The notes: generated from the letters alone by a model not told the origin. Positions 8,543 through 18,432 are shown, counted from the first letter of the stretch. The stretch is 64,000 nt of DNA from Bacteroidota bacterium (GCA_024279425.1 JAJRRO010000016.1:114089-178088); one strand, 5' to 3'. A program made the numbers and translations.

Positions 8543-10204
8543 TTAATCCCTGAACAACTTATCCGCTGGAATTATCTGTTTAGGTACCCCGGGGCCTTTG
8601 TAAAAAGCGTCCAACCAGGCACCACCAGCTTGATTGTGGTAATCTACCCTGATTTTGTGCTTACCGGGTTCTAAAGTAACGCTTCCCATACGTTCAATGG
8701 TCCCATGTCCACCATCATTGTCCACTACCAAATTTCCATTGATATACAGCTTACTACCGTCGTCCGAGTTGATGTAAAACCGATAGTCCCCGGCCGTATC
8801 TATTTGGATGTATGATGTATATTGGATTCCGTATTGTCCGTCCTGTTCATTGATATTATCTATTCGAAACTCATAGGTAGTTCCTGTTTTCAAAGGTCTT
8901 AGGGATTCAAAAACAGGAAGAAATTGCCATTCCTTATTGCTCTCATAGTATTTGTAACGAACACCGTTCTTAGCATTCTTTTTTACCAATCTGTAAAAGG
9001 CAATGGAAGTATTACTTTCTTGGTTATCTCCCAAAAATGCCTTCGCCGTCAAGACCGTGCTTTCCGATAACTTGAAAGGGCCACTATAAAGTGAAGAATT
9101 TTTGTTGGGTACAGATCCATCCGTGGTATATCTGATTTCTGCATCTCCATTGTTTTCCATGGTAACCTCAGCTTCCTCATCTATATATAAACCTCCAGCC
9201 GAATCGTATAAATTGGCTTTAGGATGGATGACCGGTGAAGCGATCAATACTTTTTGGTTTTTAAGGTTTGGTTCCGGAGCTCCTTCAAAAGCCGAGATCA
9301 CCGGTTTTCCAATCCAAGCATAGGGCTGTTGAATCCCGAGCAATTTGGCCACTGTTGCCGCATTGTCATAGGTATAGACTTTGTTTTTAATCAAATACCC
9401 TTTCTTAACCCCTTTTCCGTAAAGAATAAAGGGAATCTCAATTTCATCCATGGTCTCACCTCCATGTCCACAACCGATACCACCATGATCTGCTGAAACA
9501 ATAAAGGCAGTTTCTTCAAAAGTTCCGGCATCCTTGGTAGCCTGAATTATCTCACCGATCTGCTGATCCACATGGGAAACCGCTTCGTAAAAAGCCGTGG
9601 TTTTGTGTCCTAAACTATGCCCAACATGATCTAGATCGTCAAAATGTATGAACAAAAAATCAGGCTTTTTTTCCTTGATATAGGATGTGGCTTTTTCCAA
9701 GGTCAATTCATCTGTTTCCTCAGTTGTATCATAGCTAAGTGCACTCCTTTCAATCAAACGTCCAAATCCGCCCCAGGTATAAATAGCTCCCATTTCCAAA
9801 TCGGGTCGTTGCTCTCTGGCAATTCCAAAAATGGTAGGAAATATGTCCTCCATTCCAGTTAGAACTGGAGGCAAGGAATGGTCATCCCGCTCCCAACCAT
9901 TGGATGTTACTCCATGTTGTTCAGGGCCAGAACCTGAAACCATTGAAGCCCAGTTGGTACTACTACTAGTAGGTAAAACGCCCCGTGCGTTTAAGGTATA
10001 GGCACCATTGGCCATCATATCATCCATTACTGGAGTTTCGGCATTAACAATTCCATTGGGGCTCATGGCATCAACACCTATGACAATTACATGTTTTACT
10101 TTGGAAGGAGTAGTTTTATTTCCTCCATCCATACACGCAATGGAACTTAATATCAATGCAAGTACTGCACTCAAATAGCTTGTTTTTTTTGTGATAATTT
10201 TCAT
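8543..10204 (-). CDS. Lipoprotein phosphodiesterase of the alkaline phosphatase superfamily with PA14 domain
   Basis: This 553-residue protein carries a lipobox SSIAC (C24), so it should be anchored in a membrane facing outward. The catalytic domain (about 37-310) has VIGVDAM (D45), the predicted nucleophile T83 in STNWASM, SGSGPEQHG, DDLDHVGH (about 189-196) and SADHGG (about 237-241). These are type-I phosphodiesterase/nucleotide pyrophosphatase metal and nucleophile motifs. A chitobiase-C-like beta domain (about 325-405) and a PA14 domain (about 415-550) follow; PA14 domains bind glycans or glycolipids. It is the last gene of the first susCD block, after a hairpin at 10247-10274. A broken relative lies at 23475-23911. 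The substrate is unknown; GPI ethanolamine-phosphate transferases share this catalytic fold. Confidence 0.8.
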   Translation of the reverse strand: MKIITKKTSYLSAVLALILSSIACMDGGNKTTPSKVKHVIVIGVDAMSPNGIVNAETPVMDDMMANGAYTLNARGVLPTSSSTNWASMVSGSGPEQHGVTSNGWERDDHSLPPVLTGMEDIFPTIFGIAREQRPDLEMGAIYTWGGFGRLIERSALSYDTTEETDELTLEKATSYIKEKKPDFLFIHFDDLDHVGHSLGHKTTAFYEAVSHVDQQIGEIIQATKDAGTFEETAFIVSADHGGIGCGHGGETMDEIEIPFILYGKGVKKGYLIKNKVYTYDNAATVAKLLGIQQPYAWIGKPVISAFEGAPEPNLKNQKVLIASPVIHPKANLYDSAGGLYIDEEAEVTMENNGDAEIRYTTDGSVPNKNSSLYSGPFKLSESTVLTAKAFLGDNQESNTSIAFYRLVKKNAKNGVRYKYYESNKEWQFLPVFESLRPLKTGTTYEFRIDNINEQDGQYGIQYTSYIQIDTAGDYRFYINSDDGSKLYINGNLVVDNDGGHGTIERMGSVTLEPGKHKIRVDYHNQAGGAWLDAFYKGPGVPKQIIPADKLFRD

Positions 10205-10246
10205 TTGTACAAAATGTTTAAAGTTAAATTACTAATTAAGTTAAAC

Positions 10247-10274
10247 TAAATGCCCCACTTACGCGGGGCATTTA
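10247..10274 (-). terminator. Stem-loop between LamG lipoprotein and phosphodiesterase genes
   Basis: Ten-base arms TAAATGCCCC and GGGGCATTTA enclose an 8-base loop and are followed on the minus strand by a moderately T-rich stretch. A second, weaker stem (10318-10324 with 10337-10343) lies nearer the LamG stop. Together they may end or attenuate the susCD transcript before the phosphodiesterase gene at 10204. Confidence 0.55.
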
Positions 10275-10356
10275 AAACTAACTCAAAAAAAGAAACTACG
10301 AACCTCTTTTATTTTCAATACGCCAAATATTGTAACGGCGTATCGCATTGTTCTTC

Positions 10357-11910
10357 TTAGTTGTTGAATAAGACAGTTATATCATCTGGAGTAAGTACTT
10401 TGTTGTAATAACTCAACTCATCCACTAGTCCGGTCATTGCCGCACGTCTATCATCTCCTGCATTATAGGCGCCTGTACCATCTTCCCATAAGGTAAGTGG
10501 GTAGTCGTTCACCTCATCGTACAACGATGCAGTCAAAGCACCTAAATCCGTTCTGCCCGGATTGGTAGGATCATTAAATTCCGCACCATCAATGTATACG
10601 GACAACTCGGAGTTGGTTCTATCAAAAACCAAGGTAACCATATGCCATATATCATCAGATAAAGCAGGTGCCTGGGGATCGCAGCTAGCCGCTCTCCAAT
10701 CAATTCTATTGCCGTCCATTTTTGGATTGCCAGCAACATTTACCAACCAACCATGGTCCGTACCGTTGCCAGGCTGATATTCATGCCCATCATCAGTAGC
10801 AAGCAACCATCCTGGATTTCCTCCACTGCCCCAGTTTTTATTTCCGATAACCCCTGGATCTGAATCTGTTCCGGCTAATTTCATCCAAAGGTTAACGCTA
10901 AAGTCTTGGGTTGCATCAGGTCTTAACAAATCGTGTCTTGGGAATATGGCATAAGCACCTGCATTAAATCTTGCAACCGATCCTCTTGTGGCGTCTTCTA
11001 CAAAATCAACAACTGCTGTGGCTGTTGGTCCCAATACAGCATCAAACTTGTTGCCACTATCATCATTCAAATCCGTGTCCATTGGTAAATGCAATACCAA
11101 CTCAGACCCACTACCTGGAGTGGTTGTAAAGGTCCAGTCACCGCTATTGGTATATCCTGTGAACGGATTTCCAGCAATGTCCTTGATAGCACCGCTGTCT
11201 ACATTAACATAATAGGCTTCTCCAAAGTCTAGTGGGGTTGCCAAAGGAATTGAAATAGATGCACCATCTATGGATAGTAACCCTCCTTCAACGTCGATGG
11301 TTGCAACAGCAACACCTCCGCTATTGTAAACGGTAATATTACCAACACCTTGTTTAACATCTTCATTGAACGTTAAGCCTAAGGAAGTTATAGCAGCATC
11401 GGCACTTCCAGCTGCTGGAGAAAGTTCTGCAATTTCAGGAGCATCCAAATCTCCAGGGTTGCCTCCAGAGGTAAACGACCAAGCTTCATTATCGGGCATT
11501 CCGAAAAATAAATTTCCAGCCTGATCCTTAACGATCCCTGCATCAACAACTACAGTATATATCCTTCCTGATAAGAAATCTTGAGGATTAATGGTCATGA
11601 TTCTGCCTACGTTACTGATCTCAACTTTCTCTGAAGTCACGTCTATTACCTGTGTGGCGGAAGGGACATCTGCTACCGAAATGGTAATGTTCCCGATTCC
11701 CTTTTCAACTATATCATCAAAGGTAAGTACCAAATTGGCACTTAAATCTACCCCGCCAACACCTGAAACAGGATTGTAACTTATCACGTAAGGATTTACT
11801 ATATCTCCGGTCATTTCATCTTCTTCTTCACAGGATATAGTGACTGCAAACAACAACAATGAGGTCACTGTAAAAATGTAATAGAAAAAATTTGATTTTA
11901 TACTTTTCAT
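10357..11910 (-). CDS. Surface lipoprotein with two Ig-like domains and a LamG domain
   Basis: This 517-residue lipoprotein (lipobox TISC, C27, followed by an acidic EEEDE that fits the flavobacterial surface-export signal) has two Big_5-type Ig-like repeats. They span about 40-150 and 155-270, each with a KDxAGN turn and a W-x-FT end. A concanavalin/LamG-like domain follows (about 275-515), with VNLWMKL, WHMVTLVFDR and GLVDELSYYN. LamG domains bind glycans. It directly follows susD in the same direction, the usual place for a surface glycan-binding protein of a polysaccharide utilisation locus. No catalytic motif was seen. It probably captures the substrate at the cell surface for the SusCD pair. 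Confidence 0.75.
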   Translation of the reverse strand: MKSIKSNFFYYIFTVTSLLLFAVTISCEEEDEMTGDIVNPYVISYNPVSGVGGVDLSANLVLTFDDIVEKGIGNITISVADVPSATQVIDVTSEKVEISNVGRIMTINPQDFLSGRIYTVVVDAGIVKDQAGNLFFGMPDNEAWSFTSGGNPGDLDAPEIAELSPAAGSADAAITSLGLTFNEDVKQGVGNITVYNSGGVAVATIDVEGGLLSIDGASISIPLATPLDFGEAYYVNVDSGAIKDIAGNPFTGYTNSGDWTFTTTPGSGSELVLHLPMDTDLNDDSGNKFDAVLGPTATAVVDFVEDATRGSVARFNAGAYAIFPRHDLLRPDATQDFSVNLWMKLAGTDSDPGVIGNKNWGSGGNPGWLLATDDGHEYQPGNGTDHGWLVNVAGNPKMDGNRIDWRAASCDPQAPALSDDIWHMVTLVFDRTNSELSVYIDGAEFNDPTNPGRTDLGALTASLYDEVNDYPLTLWEDGTGAYNAGDDRRAAMTGLVDELSYYNKVLTPDDITVLFNN

Positions 11911-11945
11911 AATTCTTGAATTATTAATATTAATGTTTTTTGATT

Positions 11946-11981
11946 CCCACTTGTGGGTTTAATACTGCGATGCTTGCATCG
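11946..11981. other. Paired short stem-loops between susD and the LamG lipoprotein gene
   Basis: Two compact hairpins follow the susD stop: CCCAC-TT-GTGGG at 11946-11957 and CGATGC-TT-GCATCG at 11968-11981. Neither is followed by a clear T-run on the minus strand. They may stabilise the susCD message or lower expression of the downstream gene. Confidence 0.4.
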
Positions 11982-11992
11982 AGGTAGTCGAT

Positions 11993-13528
11993 TTAATTAT
12001 CAGCTACATCCCACCAAACTCGGGTTGTGATTTCATCCCCAGATCCACCGAGCATGTTTACGGCTTCGCTATAACTATCGACATTTAACCTTACTTCATC
12101 GGCAGGATAAATATACCTTACTGGAATAAATCCACTAGTAGCCTCACCTGCAACAATTTCGGGTACACCAACTCTTCTCCACTCGGACCAGGCTTCAAAA
12201 CCGACCATAAACAACGATAACCATTTTTGGGTATATATCTTGTTTAATTTCTCTACTTGCGTTCCTGTATAAGTAACAGTTTCTTGAACGTAATAACTAG
12301 GGTCTGGCACTAACTGCGCAGCTGTTGGAAGTGTCCAATGATCCGGTACTCTACTGGCATAATAATCAAATTGATCCTTTATACCATTTAAATAATAAGT
12401 ACCTGCATTGCCAACGGAGATAAAACCTTTTTCCCTAGCTTCTGCAAGGATAAACTGAACTTCTGAATAGGGCATAAAAACACTTTGAGGCGCATTGGGA
12501 GTTACCAAACTCTCATCATACTGTCTAGGGGCCCATAATAATCCAATAAGAGATTGATTTATGACACCACCGTTCCAACTTCCAACATCCAACAAGCCGT
12601 TGGGTACCCCAAAATATTCTGGAAATCCTGTGTTTGCCGTAGCTGAAGTAGGTAAAGCGAAAGCCGAAATACGGGGATCGTTCATAGATTTTAGAATAAC
12701 CTCCATATTATAGGACAATCTAGTAGATGACGACGAGGACCAATCACTTACATTTCCGGTATAGGCCGGATGTGCATTGGAGGTCTCGTTCAAATATTCA
12801 AGTGCAGCTTGATCAGCGTATGAAGTGAACAAAGGATTTGCTGTAGGATTGCCAACAATTGCTTGCATGGCCGCTGAAGGGTCTTTTCTATCCGATTGTC
12901 TTAAGAGTATTCTTAGACGAAGCCCATTGGCAAATTTCCTCCAGTTCTGTACATCGCCATCATATAGGATATCTCCAACTACGGCTTCTGTTGTACCTCC
13001 CAAAAGACCATTGGCCATGGCCAGCTCCTCTAGAATCCCAGTATAAATTGCTTCTTGGGAATCATATTTGGGGAAATTAACATCCTCTTTCGCATTTCCT
13101 GCCTCACTATATGGAGCAGGGCCAAAGTTATCGGTAATCGTTTGAAAGATAAATGCCCTTAGAACCAATCCAATGCCCTTGTAATTGTCCAATCCTTGCT
13201 CTTCGGCAATTTGGATCATAAAATCGATATCCTTTAATTTATCGTAATAAACCCATCCAAACCTATTGGCGTCCGATCGGGTCCAATCGTTAAAAGAACC
13301 TACGAACAGGTTGGATACCTGATCCGCCACTATGGAACCGCGATCAAAGGAGTTGTCCCAATTGCGGTTTGCGATTCCCCAAATAATTTCTGGTAACAAT
13401 AAACTTGGATCAGATAATCTATCTGGTTGATTGGGATTCGTATTGATCTCGTCAAAGTTATCCGTACACGAAATAGCAATGAATACCGCACTTAACCCTA
13501 AAATTAAAAATTTATGTATTTTTTTCAT
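11993..13528 (-). CDS. SusD/RagB-family nutrient-binding lipoprotein
   Basis: This 511-residue outer-membrane lipoprotein (lipobox AISC, C21) belongs to the SusD-like_2 group. Landmarks are NFDEINTNPNQP after the lipid cysteine, TITDNFGPAPYSEA near residue 130, a tetratricopeptide-like helical body, and QKWLSLFMVGFEAWSEWRR near residue 440. It forms the lid of the SusC channel and binds the oligomeric substrate. It follows susC by 17 bases. The matching sigma and FecR genes lie upstream in the same direction. The bound glycan cannot be read from sequence. Confidence 0.92.
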   Translation of the reverse strand: MKKIHKFLILGLSAVFIAISCTDNFDEINTNPNQPDRLSDPSLLLPEIIWGIANRNWDNSFDRGSIVADQVSNLFVGSFNDWTRSDANRFGWVYYDKLKDIDFMIQIAEEQGLDNYKGIGLVLRAFIFQTITDNFGPAPYSEAGNAKEDVNFPKYDSQEAIYTGILEELAMANGLLGGTTEAVVGDILYDGDVQNWRKFANGLRLRILLRQSDRKDPSAAMQAIVGNPTANPLFTSYADQAALEYLNETSNAHPAYTGNVSDWSSSSSTRLSYNMEVILKSMNDPRISAFALPTSATANTGFPEYFGVPNGLLDVGSWNGGVINQSLIGLLWAPRQYDESLVTPNAPQSVFMPYSEVQFILAEAREKGFISVGNAGTYYLNGIKDQFDYYASRVPDHWTLPTAAQLVPDPSYYVQETVTYTGTQVEKLNKIYTQKWLSLFMVGFEAWSEWRRVGVPEIVAGEATSGFIPVRYIYPADEVRLNVDSYSEAVNMLGGSGDEITTRVWWDVADN

Positions 13529-13545
13529 CTTTTAAATTTTATGTA

Positions 13546-16500
13546 TTAGAATTTCATGTTTAGGTTAAACCCAACATTTTTTGTTGATGGGAGGCTCATA
13601 TTTTCAAAACCAGGTATCAATCCACCCCCTGATGTAGCCGTAGCGACTTCCGGATCAAAATGTTGGTTGCTATCCGGTGTCCATAAGAACAGGTTTCTAC
13701 CAACTATGGATAAATGAACATCCCTAACAACATTATTGAACCATTTGTTCGGGAATCTATATCCAAATTTTAATTCACGAAGTTTTGCATAGGTACCATC
13801 AAACAGTTGGGCTTCACTAATGTGATCTATCCCTTTGTGGAAATATCTAGCATCAACACCATTTACACCCTCGCTATAAGTACCATCGGTACTGGTAGAG
13901 TTTGGAACGTAACCACCATTTACCAGTGCAGCTCCCACGGCATAATATGGGTCATCGTACTCCGTCCCTACAGCTCTTGCCGATCTTCCCACTGCAGTTT
14001 CAATTAATTGTCCGGCACCTATTCCTTTGTTGTAAAACCTAGAAATGAATTCACCGCCCCAATGCACATCGATCAAGGCCGACAAGCTGAAATTTTTATA
14101 GGTAAAGGTGTTTCCCCAACTACCTAACCAATCTGGGTTAAAATTTCCTAGATAGATGTCTTCAGAAGTTGGTTTGGGTCGCCCGTTATCGAATATTATT
14201 ATTTCGCCCTGCATTGGGCCACTTTCTACACGCTGATATCCAGGACCCCAAATGGCTCCCATTTCTTCACCAACCCTAGATTGGATGGATGCATCCTCGC
14301 CAGGTGCCGACTGGGTTATGGAGGTTATGCCCTCTGCCAGTTCCAATACTTTTCCTTTGTTTTGAGAATAATTAATGAACGTTTTCCATTCAAATCCATC
14401 CTCAAATTTAATAGGCGTTGCATTCAACATAATCTCAAAACCTGTATTTTGAATCTCCCCGGCATTGATGACCCTTGCGGAATAACTTGTTGAAGATGCC
14501 AAGGGAACATTTATAATCTGATCCTTTGACCTAGTATCGTAATAGGTGATATCCAAACCAAATCGATTATTAAAAAGTTTGATATCCGTACCTATTTCAT
14601 AAGTAGTAATGCTCTCTGGCCTTAAGTTATTGTTCTTTAGATCGGCACCACTGGCCAATGAAGAGTATGGTCCCCATGTTGAAGCAAAGTTGAAAGTACT
14701 GTTAAGGTTATAGGCACCCGTGTCACTACCTACCTGTGCGGCTCCCAATCTTATCTTGGCCCGGTTTACCCATTCTGGCATGGGAATAAGCTGATCCACC
14801 AAAGTACTAAAGGATATGGATGGATAAAAATAAGAGTTATTATCCGCCGGCAGGGTACTGGACCAGTCATTTCTTGCCGTTAGGTCCATAAAGAATTTAT
14901 TGTCATAATCCAATTGTGTAAAGGCGTACAAGCTATTAATGGCTTTTTCGCTGGTAAATGATTCCACGACAGGATTTGTGGCACTATTGGCAATAGAATA
15001 AATGCCAGGAATCAATAATTCCGGAGCAATCGCCCTTCTTTCCCTATAGTCCTGTTTCATATGGTTACCGCCACCCGAAATGACATAATTAAACTTATCT
15101 CCTATTTTGTTTTTATACCTTAAAAGGAAGTCATAATTACTTTCCTGAAAATAACGGGAATCTTCCCAATAACTACCTTGTTCCCTACCTACGGTACTTA
15201 CTGCCCATTTCAGTGGACGGAAATCATTGTAAAAATCAGTACCCGCCTTTGTAGAAAGTGATAAATGGTCCGTAAAATCATAAGTAAGGCTTATATTTCC
15301 AAACATACGGTTCTTGTCCTGTCCTCTAGTATTTTCGAATTGATAAAAGAAGGGGTTGTTATGATTTTCCCCATAGTTGTACTGGAACTGTTTTGTGCCC
15401 TCAAAACCTTCTTGCCAATAGTCTCGTAATGCATTTATATCCATGTTCCTAACGGACCAGTTCATAAAATACATGATAGAGTGTCTCCCATATCCTGTTT
15501 CCGGTCTGTTTTCACTGGTAGACTTAATATAACTGGCAGTGGTATTTACAGTGAATTTGTCCGAAAGTTTATAACTAGATTTAAATGAGATCGTATTCCG
15601 TTGTAAATCATTATTGGGAACAACTCCCGTTTGATCCATATTGGTATAGGACAACCTAAAAGTACCGTACTCATTAGATCCCGTTAATGCTATATTGTTG
15701 AAAAAAGTATAACCGGTATTAAAAAAGTCCTTAAAATTATCGGGGTAAGCGATCCAAGGTGTAGGGATTACTTCTCCTCTGTTTGGGTTGGCAACGTCAC
15801 TTCCTCTCATTCCCCCAAGTGTTGGTGATTGAAATTGTCTTTCAAGTGTTCCAACATTCAATCTAGGGCCCCAACTTTCATCATAACCATCCCTAATACC
15901 ATCTGGGTATATGGATGAACTGGCGCCAAAATTGGAACCTTCATAATTCCCATTCTTTCCTTGACCAAATTCATTTTGAAACTTTGGAAGTCTTAGAATG
16001 GTTTCCATTGTGGTTCCGGAAGTAAACGAGACACCTAGGCCCTGATTGGCCTTTCCTGATTTTGTGGTGATAACAATAACCCCATTTGCAGCTCTAGATC
16101 CATAAAGGGCTGCAGCAGCAGGTCCTTTTAAAATGGTCATGGATTCTACATCGGCAGGGTTAATTTCGGACGCACTGTTACCATAATCAACACTTGTTCT
16201 ATTGTTGGTCCCAATATTTCCTACAGGAATTCCATCAATAATATACAAGGGTTCGTTACCTCCAAAATTAAGAGAACTTTCTCCCCTGATCACCACTCTG
16301 GAAGAAGAGCCCACAGCACTAGAAGTCGTAATATTGACCCCGGCCACTTTTCCGGATAGGGAATTGACAAAATTACTCTCTCTAGCCTCATTTAGATCAT
16401 CGCCCTGTAATTCTTGTACTGCATATCCAAGGCCTTTCTTGTCCCTGGAAATACCAAGAGCGGTAACTACCACCTCATCAAGAGCGGCGGCATCTTCTTT

Positions 16501-17139
16501 CATGCTTACATTAATTGTAGCACTTGTACCAACCGTAACTCGTGTGGTTTTCATACCTATATAGGAAAAGACCAACACATCGCCTTCATTGGCTTCTATG
16601 TTAAAATTTCCATCAAAGTCCGTTTGCGTTCCCGAAATAGTGCCATGAACCAAAATATTTACCCCGGGCAAGGGCACACCGCTTTCGTCTGTGACCACCC
16701 CGGATATTTTATTCTGTACGTCTACCTCCTCTATATTGGTATTGGTAGGGAGAATATTAGCAGGTTGTAAGATTTCTTTTTTCAAAATTATTTGCCGCCC
16801 TTCTATAATGTAGAGAATATTGTTTTTCTCCAACATGTCGTCCAATACTTTTTGAATAGTTGCCCGCTTAAAACGAACGGTACCTGTTTTACTTTTTAAA
16901 ACAGGTAATAGCTCATCATTATAAACAAATATAAATTCACTTTGATTTTCTATGCTTCCAATGATATCCATAATGGAAGCATCTTTAAGTTCAAGATTTA
17001 ATTTGGTATTTTGAGCGTAAGAATCTGTAAAAGAATAAAAGGTGAAAATCACCAACATTATTGTTGTACACTTCATAATTTGACTGATTTTATCCCTAAT
17101 ATTCAGGGGACAATGGTAATTGAGTTCATTTAATTTCAT
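13546..17139 (-). CDS. SusC/RagA-type TonB-dependent receptor with STN signalling domain
   Basis: This 1197-residue outer-membrane transporter has a signal region (hydrophobic stretch about 24-42), an STN domain (about 44-120) that can signal to the FecR protein, a carboxypeptidase-D-like beta sandwich (about 143-220, GVPLPGVNILV), a plug domain with LDEVVVTALG (about 224) and a 22-strand barrel. The STN domain fits a transducer that reports substrate to the FecR/sigma pair upstream. A shorter start at 17076 would still give a signal peptide. It is separated from fecR by a 90-base gap with two hairpins. It imports the ligand held by the SusD at 11993-13528. Confidence 0.93.
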   Translation of the reverse strand: MKLNELNYHCPLNIRDKISQIMKCTTIMLVIFTFYSFTDSYAQNTKLNLELKDASIMDIIGSIENQSEFIFVYNDELLPVLKSKTGTVRFKRATIQKVLDDMLEKNNILYIIEGRQIILKKEILQPANILPTNTNIEEVDVQNKISGVVTDESGVPLPGVNILVHGTISGTQTDFDGNFNIEANEGDVLVFSYIGMKTTRVTVGTSATINVSMKEDAAALDEVVVTALGISRDKKGLGYAVQELQGDDLNEARESNFVNSLSGKVAGVNITTSSAVGSSSRVVIRGESSLNFGGNEPLYIIDGIPVGNIGTNNRTSVDYGNSASEINPADVESMTILKGPAAAALYGSRAANGVIVITTKSGKANQGLGVSFTSGTTMETILRLPKFQNEFGQGKNGNYEGSNFGASSSIYPDGIRDGYDESWGPRLNVGTLERQFQSPTLGGMRGSDVANPNRGEVIPTPWIAYPDNFKDFFNTGYTFFNNIALTGSNEYGTFRLSYTNMDQTGVVPNNDLQRNTISFKSSYKLSDKFTVNTTASYIKSTSENRPETGYGRHSIMYFMNWSVRNMDINALRDYWQEGFEGTKQFQYNYGENHNNPFFYQFENTRGQDKNRMFGNISLTYDFTDHLSLSTKAGTDFYNDFRPLKWAVSTVGREQGSYWEDSRYFQESNYDFLLRYKNKIGDKFNYVISGGGNHMKQDYRERRAIAPELLIPGIYSIANSATNPVVESFTSEKAINSLYAFTQLDYDNKFFMDLTARNDWSSTLPADNNSYFYPSISFSTLVDQLIPMPEWVNRAKIRLGAAQVGSDTGAYNLNSTFNFASTWGPYSSLASGADLKNNNLRPESITTYEIGTDIKLFNNRFGLDITYYDTRSKDQIINVPLASSTSYSARVINAGEIQNTGFEIMLNATPIKFEDGFEWKTFINYSQNKGKVLELAEGITSITQSAPGEDASIQSRVGEEMGAIWGPGYQRVESGPMQGEIIIFDNGRPKPTSEDIYLGNFNPDWLGSWGNTFTYKNFSLSALIDVHWGGEFISRFYNKGIGAGQLIETAVGRSARAVGTEYDDPYYAVGAALVNGGYVPNSTSTDGTYSEGVNGVDARYFHKGIDHISEAQLFDGTYAKLRELKFGYRFPNKWFNNVVRDVHLSIVGRNLFLWTPDSNQHFDPEVATATSGGGLIPGFENMSLPSTKNVGFNLNMKF

Positions 17140-17170
17140 AAATTTGTGTTAGTTTTAATTAAACATTATT

Positions 17171-17222
17171 CCTGTTAACCACTAACAGGTTTGGTTATCA
17201 GGGAATGTTAGCGCATTCCCTG
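17171..17222. other. Double stem-loop between fecR and susC
   Basis: Two hairpins fill the short gap: CCTGTTA/TAACAGG (17171-17177 with 17183-17189) and CAGGGAATG/CATTCCCTG (17199-17207 with 17214-17222). The second is followed by eight T on the plus strand, that is, on the strand opposite to the genes, so it is not a plain terminator for them. It more likely acts in the fecR-susC transcript as an attenuator or processing site. Confidence 0.5.
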
Positions 17223-17229
17223 TTTTTTT

Positions 17230-18432
17230 TCATTCAAATACATATTTTTTCTCGTTTATTTTCTTAAATTCCAAGGTTGAGACCATGGCGAAGTTTTCCA
17301 TAGTTTTCACCAGATCATTATGCAAATCCAATTTTCCACTAATACGGATGTTCTTAGACAAGGTCTCTTCCATTAAGATTTCTATATTATAAAATCGTTC
17401 TATTTTTTTGGCAACATCAAAAACGGATAAGCTCTTAAATTGAAGGATACCTTCTACCCAAAGTGTGTAGTTATCTGTATTGACCGTTTTAACTCCAACC
17501 TTTTTATCTGATTTGCTCCAACTGGCCAATTCACCAGGCTTCAATTTTGTCTTCTCTGAGTAAAAAGGATTGATCTCTTTATTAATATGTACTTCGCCTT
17601 CCGTAAGCACAGTTAAAATCTCATCATCCGTAGCGTATGAAGACACATTGAACTTGGTTCCTACGACTTGAATTTCAAAGTCCTTCTCCAAGGTTTTAAC
17701 AATAAAAGGTCTATTCTTATTCGTAGCAACCTCAAAAAAAGCTTCTCCTTCCAAAAAAACTTTTCTCTCTTTTCCAGTAAATACCTTAGGAAAAATGAAT
17801 CGTGAACCGGCATTTAAATGAACAATGGTTCCATCCTCCAATGAAATTTTACTCCTTCTCCCATAGGGTACAATCAATTGATTTAAGAATTCATCTTTGA
17901 TTGCGGTTTTTGAAGCAGTATTAAGCGTATCATTGGTGTTTACAACAACATTACCAGAAGCGGTATATTCTATAGTAGATTGGTTGTTACTTATTAAAAA
18001 TTGTTCACCTGAATCAAGAATGAGTTGAGTCTCGGATATAGATTCAATTGCAGCATTTGGCATATTTTCAATTGGAAACTCGTCCGTTCCCTGGAAAGGC
18101 CTTATGAAATAATATCCAAGACCAAGAGCCATAACCAATATAGCCGCATATTTATAAAATCTTGGGATTAATCTACGAACCTTAGCGTTCCCTTCATGGT
18201 TTTCAAGAACCAACAAAATCTTTGAGAACAGCTCTTCCTTTTCCATGCTGTCAAGCCCTTTTATATCGTCCGGTCTTAAAGACAGCAGTATACTCTTTAA
18301 TGTACAGATGGTTTCTTCCTCCTCAGGATGATCGGCTATATATGCCTTCCAATATCGGTTGTTCTCATCATTTGGATTATTTACCCAATCCAAAAAACGT
18401 CTATTTTTTATGTATTTCGAAAATTGATCCAT
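17230..18432 (-). CDS. FecR-family anti-sigma factor
   Basis: This 400-residue inner-membrane protein has a cytoplasmic N-terminus (about 1-88) that would hold the sigma factor, one transmembrane helix (about 91-110) and a periplasmic FecR domain (about 190-300; VPYGRRSKISLEDG, LEGEAFFEV, GTKFNV). A C-terminal DUF4974-like/STN-contact domain (about 325-400) follows. It receives the SusC STN signal and releases the ECF sigma factor. It lies between the sigma gene (18868-19464) and susC, the normal order. A perfect LacI-type dyad stands 236 bases upstream of its start, so this operon may have two layers of control. Confidence 0.92.
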   Translation of the reverse strand: MDQFSKYIKNRRFLDWVNNPNDENNRYWKAYIADHPEEEETICTLKSILLSLRPDDIKGLDSMEKEELFSKILLVLENHEGNAKVRRLIPRFYKYAAILVMALGLGYYFIRPFQGTDEFPIENMPNAAIESISETQLILDSGEQFLISNNQSTIEYTASGNVVVNTNDTLNTASKTAIKDEFLNQLIVPYGRRSKISLEDGTIVHLNAGSRFIFPKVFTGKERKVFLEGEAFFEVATNKNRPFIVKTLEKDFEIQVVGTKFNVSSYATDDEILTVLTEGEVHINKEINPFYSEKTKLKPGELASWSKSDKKVGVKTVNTDNYTLWVEGILQFKSLSVFDVAKKIERFYNIEILMEETLSKNIRISGKLDLHNDLVKTMENFAMVSTLEFKKINEKKYVFE

